Source of the DNA: an uncultured Bacilli bacterium
Lineage (GTDB): Bacteria; Bacillota_I; Bacilli_A; RF39; UBA660
Direction: 5' to 3'
Length of the DNA: 32,946 nucleotides
Assembly: GCA_947632455.1 (NCBI GenBank)
Contig: CANRPK010000013.1
Span: 1-32,946, forward strand
A program made the translations under genes and the position numbers. Positions 29,537-32,946 of this stretch are shown piece after piece (positions within the stretch are counted from its first letter, which is position 1; every line of letters starts with the position of its first letter). The notes under the pieces were generated by a model. That model made no database searches, had not been told where the DNA came from, and worked only from the letters and a program-made list of their open reading frames with translations.

Positions 29537-32500
29537 AATTGCGGCCTAAAGTTTCAGGTAAAGGATATTTATTTTTTATTAGTTCTTCAATATCTATATC
29601 ATAAATTTTTTTAATATCAAAACTATTTAAATAAAAGATATTTAAAAGAAGACCTTTATCATCAGTTAGGGGCATATTATTTTCTAATAAAAAATTTATT
29701 TTTAATGCAAATATAGGCGTAGAAATAAATGATAAAAATGATTTATTTAGTTCATAATCAATATTATATTTAGCACATATTAATTTATTTTCAGCATTAT
29801 TTTTTTCTTTATCCCAAATTAAGCCTATTCTATTTAATAGAAGACCATGATTACTCTCTGGTTTAATATTTCTTCTTTGATAGTATACCCACTCCCCTAG
29901 TTTAATTGTACCATCTTCTTTATAAGTATAACCATCATTAGTTTTAAATTTATATTTTAATTCTAAATTACCATGATAGGCAAAATATATTTTAGCATAC
30001 TCATACATTTCATCCCAAGACAGATTACTACGGTTAAAGCGCATGCCTATTTGACTTAAGAGTTTGCCCCTTTCACTATCGGGAGCAACTCTTTTTCTTT
30101 GAGATGCTATCCAATTACCTAAACTTACTTTACCATCTTTTTTAAAGGTATAGCCATCATCGGTTTTAAAATTTAGAGGAACTTCTAAGTTACCATGATG
30201 GGTATAATAAACTTTGGCATAATAATATATTTCTTCCCAAATTAAGTTACTACGATTAAAGCGCATACCTATCTGAGCTAATTTTTTATATTTAGGATTA
30301 TCGGGGGTAAGTAATTTTCTTTGATTAAGTATCCATACTCCTAAATTAATTTCTCCATCTTCTTTATAAGTATAACCATCATCTGTTTTAAACCGACTAG
30401 GTATTTCTAAATTGCCATGATGGTCAAAATATATTCTGGCATATTCATACATTTCGTCCCAGGAACGGCGATTTTTTATTTTATGTTCAAATTTTAAACC
30501 AAGATTAGCTAAAAGAAGGCCTCTAGAACTTTGGGGATCTAACTCTATTCTTTGAGTTCCTAACCAACGACCTAGATTAATAGAACCATTAGCGTCATAT
30601 GTATAACCATCATTAGTTTTAAATAAAGTAGGCATATCAAGATTATGATGATGGTTATAATATATTTGGACTAATTCGAACATTTCGTCCCAAGATTTAT
30701 TTTTTCTAACTTCAAAACGCATACCTATTTCCATTAATAACTTAACTCGATTGCTATTATGGTCAAGACGTAATCTTTGAAATAAAAGCCAACGACCTAA
30801 ATTAATTTTTCCATCTTCTTTATAAGTATAGCCATCATCTGTTTTAAAACGACAAGGTATTTCTAAATTGCCATGATGTTTATAATAAGCTTTAGCATAC
30901 TCATACATTTCATCCCAAGATAAATTACTTTTAATATTAAAATTACAACCAATTTGGATTAATAATTTACCACGGCTTGTTTCAGGATTTTCATTCTTTT
31001 TTTGGCGATATAACCACTCCCCTAAAAAGATAGTACCTTCTTCATCATAAGTATAACCATCGTTGGTTCTAAAATGATATGGAATATTTAAATTGCCATA
31101 ATGTTCATAATAAGCTTTAGCATATTCATAATAATCATCCCAGGTCATAGTTAAGCGATCCGTGACATAGCGAAGAGTTTCATATAAATCTTGATTGGCA
31201 ATTTCTATATCAAATGAAGCATCAGTTATTTTAATATCTAAAGGTAATAAACTAGAATTAGATGAAGTTATTTCTTTTAAGCGATTAGTTAAATTGTTTT
31301 CTAATTCTTTAATGTAACTTAAATTATTAGTTAAATCAATAATAACTGGGGCAATTAGTTTTTCTATTAATTCTTCTTTAGAAGTATTATCATTAATTTT
31401 TATATCTCTTTGTTCACACATTTTGATTAATTCGTCTAAAGATAATTTTTCTAGTCGAGCAAATTCTTGAACTGTATTTCCCCTTACATTTAAGGCGCGA
31501 CCTAATTGTTCAAAATAAATAATATCAGATGAAGTTGCTCTACCCATGATTACTCCATCAATATTAGGTGCATGATTACCTTCATTATATTGATTTATAG
31601 CAAACATAATTCGCAATTTTTGGTCAACATTATTTCCATTTAAATCCGTATCATTATAAAAGGCTTCGCGATTTTTTTTACCTAACTCGCCCATTTCACT
31701 AGTTGAAGTATAAAAAATTATTTCACTTTCTGGGGCAATTTCTTTAAACCATTCTAAAGCTTGTTTTTTAATAGTTTCAATATCATTTTCCCCTTCGATA
31801 TTGGCAGGAGGGCAAAAATATATATATTTACCAGTTGGTTTTATATTTTTCTTTAAAAGATCTTTTATATTAGAAGCCATATGAATTTTTCTTTTTACTT
31901 CTTCTAATAGTTGTTGATAGCTTTCTTTATCTTTAGAGGATAATTTCGCTACTTTTCTTTCTAGAGTTTCTTCTAATTCTTTTAAATGAATATAGGCACT
32001 TTTATAAATTGGTTTAGGTAAAGTTCCTTCAAGGATAGCAGAACATAAATCATAATAGCTAGCAATTTTACCGGAAAATAATTCTTGCGTTTCAGGATTA
32101 GCCATATCTCTTTCATAAGGAGTATGTCTATCTCTTATAGTATAAGCTGTAAGCCCAAATATTTTAATATCGGGATGTGTTTCTATAAAAGTATTTATTC
32201 TAGCTCCCCAAATAGGCGCGCCTAAATGATGAAATTCATCTAAAATTAATAAATCACAAGGAATACTAGCCATTTCTTCTTTACTTAAATTGACAAAACT
32301 TTGATAAGTTCGAAATTCAAGATTGGGAAGGAAAACATTAGTTTTAGCAAGTATTTTTTGCAAATGTTCAACTATACTTAAGCTAGGCACAACATATATA
32401 GTTTTTTTATTTTTATTATCATAAGCTAATTGTAAACCTATATATGATTTACCTGTTCCAGTCGCATGCACAATTCCGACTACATTATCTTTAGTAAAAG

Positions 32501-32570
32501 CACTTTTTACTTTTTTATAAGCTTGTAAATTATGTTCATATAAACCTAAAAAACCATATTCTTTATTCAT
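29535..32570 (-). CDS. Superfamily 2 helicase with six helicase-associated repeats
   Basis: A 1011-residue protein. The N-terminal half is a superfamily 2 motor: Walker A ATGTGKS (36-42), DEFH (111-114), FGLTAYT (motif III), and EQLGRALNVRG (motif VI). A SAP-like DNA-binding helix pair (LSLDELIKMCEQRDI...SKEELIEKL) lies around residues 376-407. From about 476 to 905 come six tandem helicase-associated (HA) repeats of about 70 residues, each with the pattern WDEMYEYAK.YY.HHGNLE.P, FKT.DGYTYKEDG, LG.W...QR and LL..IG. The last about 105 residues are unique. HA repeats bind DNA in related proteins. The ATG at 32570 overlaps the stop of the small upstream gene by eight bases, so translation is coupled; a TTG at 32594 is less likely. 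There is no methylase or nuclease next to it; a defence or repair role is possible. Confidence 0.85.
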   Translation of the reverse strand: MNKEYGFLGLYEHNLQAYKKVKSAFTKDNVVGIVHATGTGKSYIGLQLAYDNKNKKTIYVVPSLSIVEHLQKILAKTNVFLPNLEFRTYQSFVNLSKEEMASIPCDLLILDEFHHLGAPIWGARINTFIETHPDIKIFGLTAYTIRDRHTPYERDMANPETQELFSGKIASYYDLCSAILEGTLPKPIYKSAYIHLKELEETLERKVAKLSSKDKESYQQLLEEVKRKIHMASNIKDLLKKNIKPTGKYIYFCPPANIEGENDIETIKKQALEWFKEIAPESEIIFYTSTSEMGELGKKNREAFYNDTDLNGNNVDQKLRIMFAINQYNEGNHAPNIDGVIMGRATSSDIIYFEQLGRALNVRGNTVQEFARLEKLSLDELIKMCEQRDIKINDNTSKEELIEKLIAPVIIDLTNNLSYIKELENNLTNRLKEITSSNSSLLPLDIKITDASFDIEIANQDLYETLRYVTDRLTMTWDDYYEYAKAYYEHYGNLNIPYHFRTNDGYTYDEEGTIFLGEWLYRQKKNENPETSRGKLLIQIGCNFNIKSNLSWDEMYEYAKAYYKHHGNLEIPCRFKTDDGYTYKEDGKINLGRWLLFQRLRLDHNSNRVKLLMEIGMRFEVRKNKSWDEMFELVQIYYNHHHNLDMPTLFKTNDGYTYDANGSINLGRWLGTQRIELDPQSSRGLLLANLGLKFEHKIKNRRSWDEMYEYARIYFDHHGNLEIPSRFKTDDGYTYKEDGEINLGVWILNQRKLLTPDNPKYKKLAQIGMRFNRSNLIWEEIYYYAKVYYTHHGNLEVPLNFKTDDGYTFKKDGKVSLGNWIASQRKRVAPDSERGKLLSQIGMRFNRSNLSWDEMYEYAKIYFAYHGNLELKYKFKTNDGYTYKEDGTIKLGEWVYYQRRNIKPESNHGLLLNRIGLIWDKEKNNAENKLICAKYNIDYELNKSFLSFISTPIFALKINFLLENNMPLTDDKGLLLNIFYLNSFDIKKIYDIDIEELIKNKYPLPETLGRN
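29855..31145 (-). repeat. Six helicase-associated (HA) repeats within the helicase gene
   Basis: Six consecutive coding repeats of about 70 codons. Repeats 2, 4 and 6 are closest (WDEMYEYA.IYF/AYYKHHGNLE...FKTDDGYTYKEDG). Repeats 1, 3 and 5 are more divergent. The pattern shows growth by internal duplication. Confidence 0.85.
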
Positions 32571-32814
32571 AAGCTTCACATTTTCTAATATCAATAAATT
32601 CTTGATTATCTATTATTTGTTTAGTAATTATAACTAAATCATCTTTTAAAATTTGGGAATTAAATTCATCCATTTTAAAAGTATATTTGGTTAATTTATT
32701 ATTAGTTTCAATAGTAAAACCTATATTAGTTCGAAACATAATATCTAAAACTTGATTATTTTTATATTCTAAAGGAAGATATACTTCTTTTACTTTACCT
32801 ATTATTTTTTCCAT
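32563..32814 (-). CDS. Small unknown protein, coupled to the helicase
   Basis: An 83-residue protein predicted to be mainly beta strands, with no signal or membrane segment. Alternating hydrophobic and charged residues (IIGKVKEVYLPLEY, TIETNNKLTKYTFKMD, LVIITKQIIDN) would suit a small barrel. The ATG at 32814 is chosen because GGTGGT lies four bases before it; a GTG at 32823 overlaps that site. Its stop codon overlaps the helicase start (ATGAATAA), so the two are one operon with a close ratio. No family is recognised; a helicase cofactor or DNA-end-binding subunit is only a guess. Confidence 0.65.
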   Translation of the reverse strand: MEKIIGKVKEVYLPLEYKNNQVLDIMFRTNIGFTIETNNKLTKYTFKMDEFNSQILKDDLVIITKQIIDNQEFIDIRKCEAYE

Positions 32815-32946
32815 ATAAACCACCTATAGTATTTTAAGTATAACATAATATTAAGGCTTTGCCTATTAAAAAAACGGAAATTTATCAGTTTTAAAATATA
32901 AAAATTGTATAAACCATTATAAAATGGTTATTTTTTTGTCAAATTT

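Noticed and set aside
29855-31145. Regular repeats that might suggest a CRISPR array or minisatellite
   Set aside because: The period is about 210 bases, the repeats are protein-coding and their differences respect the reading frame. No short repeat-spacer pattern is present anywhere in the window.
32835-32875. Inverted repeat around AGGCTTTGCCT upstream of the small gene at 32563
   Set aside because: Only four consistent pairs; no known riboswitch or leader motif could be matched.
32911-32942. Hairpin AACCATT-ATAA-AATGGTT with a T run on the plus strand, and a TTGACA...TATAAT pair on the minus strand at the end of the window
   Set aside because: No plus-strand gene lies before it, and the two promoter boxes are only 15 bases apart. 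It could be the promoter or a regulatory site of the helicase operon, but the evidence is too weak to list.
1-32946. Mollicutes-like recoding of TGA as tryptophan, suggested by the strong AT bias
   Set aside because: Tryptophan is encoded by TGG throughout, and TGA serves as the stop of walJ. The sporulation genes also argue against a Mollicutes origin.

Overview
The window comes from a low-GC, endospore-forming member of the Bacillota that uses the standard genetic code: TGA ends walJ and UGG is the tryptophan codon. Sporulation genes are spread along it: sigG, spoIVA, gerQ, yunB and a ylmC/ymxH-type gene. Housekeeping neighbourhoods are typical Bacillota: lspA-rluD, rplI-dnaB, walJ-rlmH, priA and ung. 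An uncultured, AT-rich gut-type Bacilli or Clostridia genome is likely, but the species cannot be named from this sequence.

Layout. 1-2900 (mostly minus strand): a small membrane protein, an elongator tRNA-Met, a secreted DNA-entry-type nuclease, YunB and a tail-anchored unknown protein. 2983-3276: a 4Fe-4S ferredoxin with a Cys/His-rich tail. 3291-7740: an accessory island made of two tandem copies of one module of about 2.2 kb. Each module has a 504-residue surface protein gene (minus) transcribed away from a two-HTH XRE-type regulator gene (plus), with a matching promoter/operator and a matching double-hairpin terminator. 7763-9472: two paralogous membrane-anchored unknown proteins. 9588-16836: RluB, a rhomboid protease, RluD, LspA, YlmC, an unknown protein, SigG and an ABC exporter. 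16870-23234: PriA, YitT, GerQ, an unknown protein, a LemA-like protein, Ung and RlmH. 23231-27914: WalJ, an M23 peptidase, DnaB, L9 and a membrane thioredoxin-like protein. 28031-29509: SpoIVA. 29535-32814: a large superfamily 2 helicase with six helicase-associated repeats and a small partner gene.

The most striking signal lies near the 3' ends of the two 504-residue genes. Over about 31 aligned codons, 25 of 28 base differences fall at codon positions 1 and 2 and only 3 at position 3. The flanking codons differ mainly at position 3, as in ordinary divergence. The stretch is also GC-rich (57 % and 64 % in 80-bp samples counted by hand) inside an AT-rich genome, and it is bounded by identical sequence on both sides. 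It encodes the end of a lectin-like fold. This is the footprint of adenine-directed mutagenesis by a diversity-generating retroelement (DGR). The window holds no reverse transcriptase and no recognisable template repeat, so these would be remote targets served in trans. Their promoters carry a conserved palindrome that is a likely operator for the neighbouring regulators.

A second notable feature is the sigG leader. A SigF/SigG-like promoter lies inside a hairpin whose 3' arm overlaps the sigG ribosome-binding site. Readthrough RNA from the upstream ABC genes would hide that site, while RNA from the internal promoter would leave it free. No intergenic stretch in the window exceeds 300 bases.
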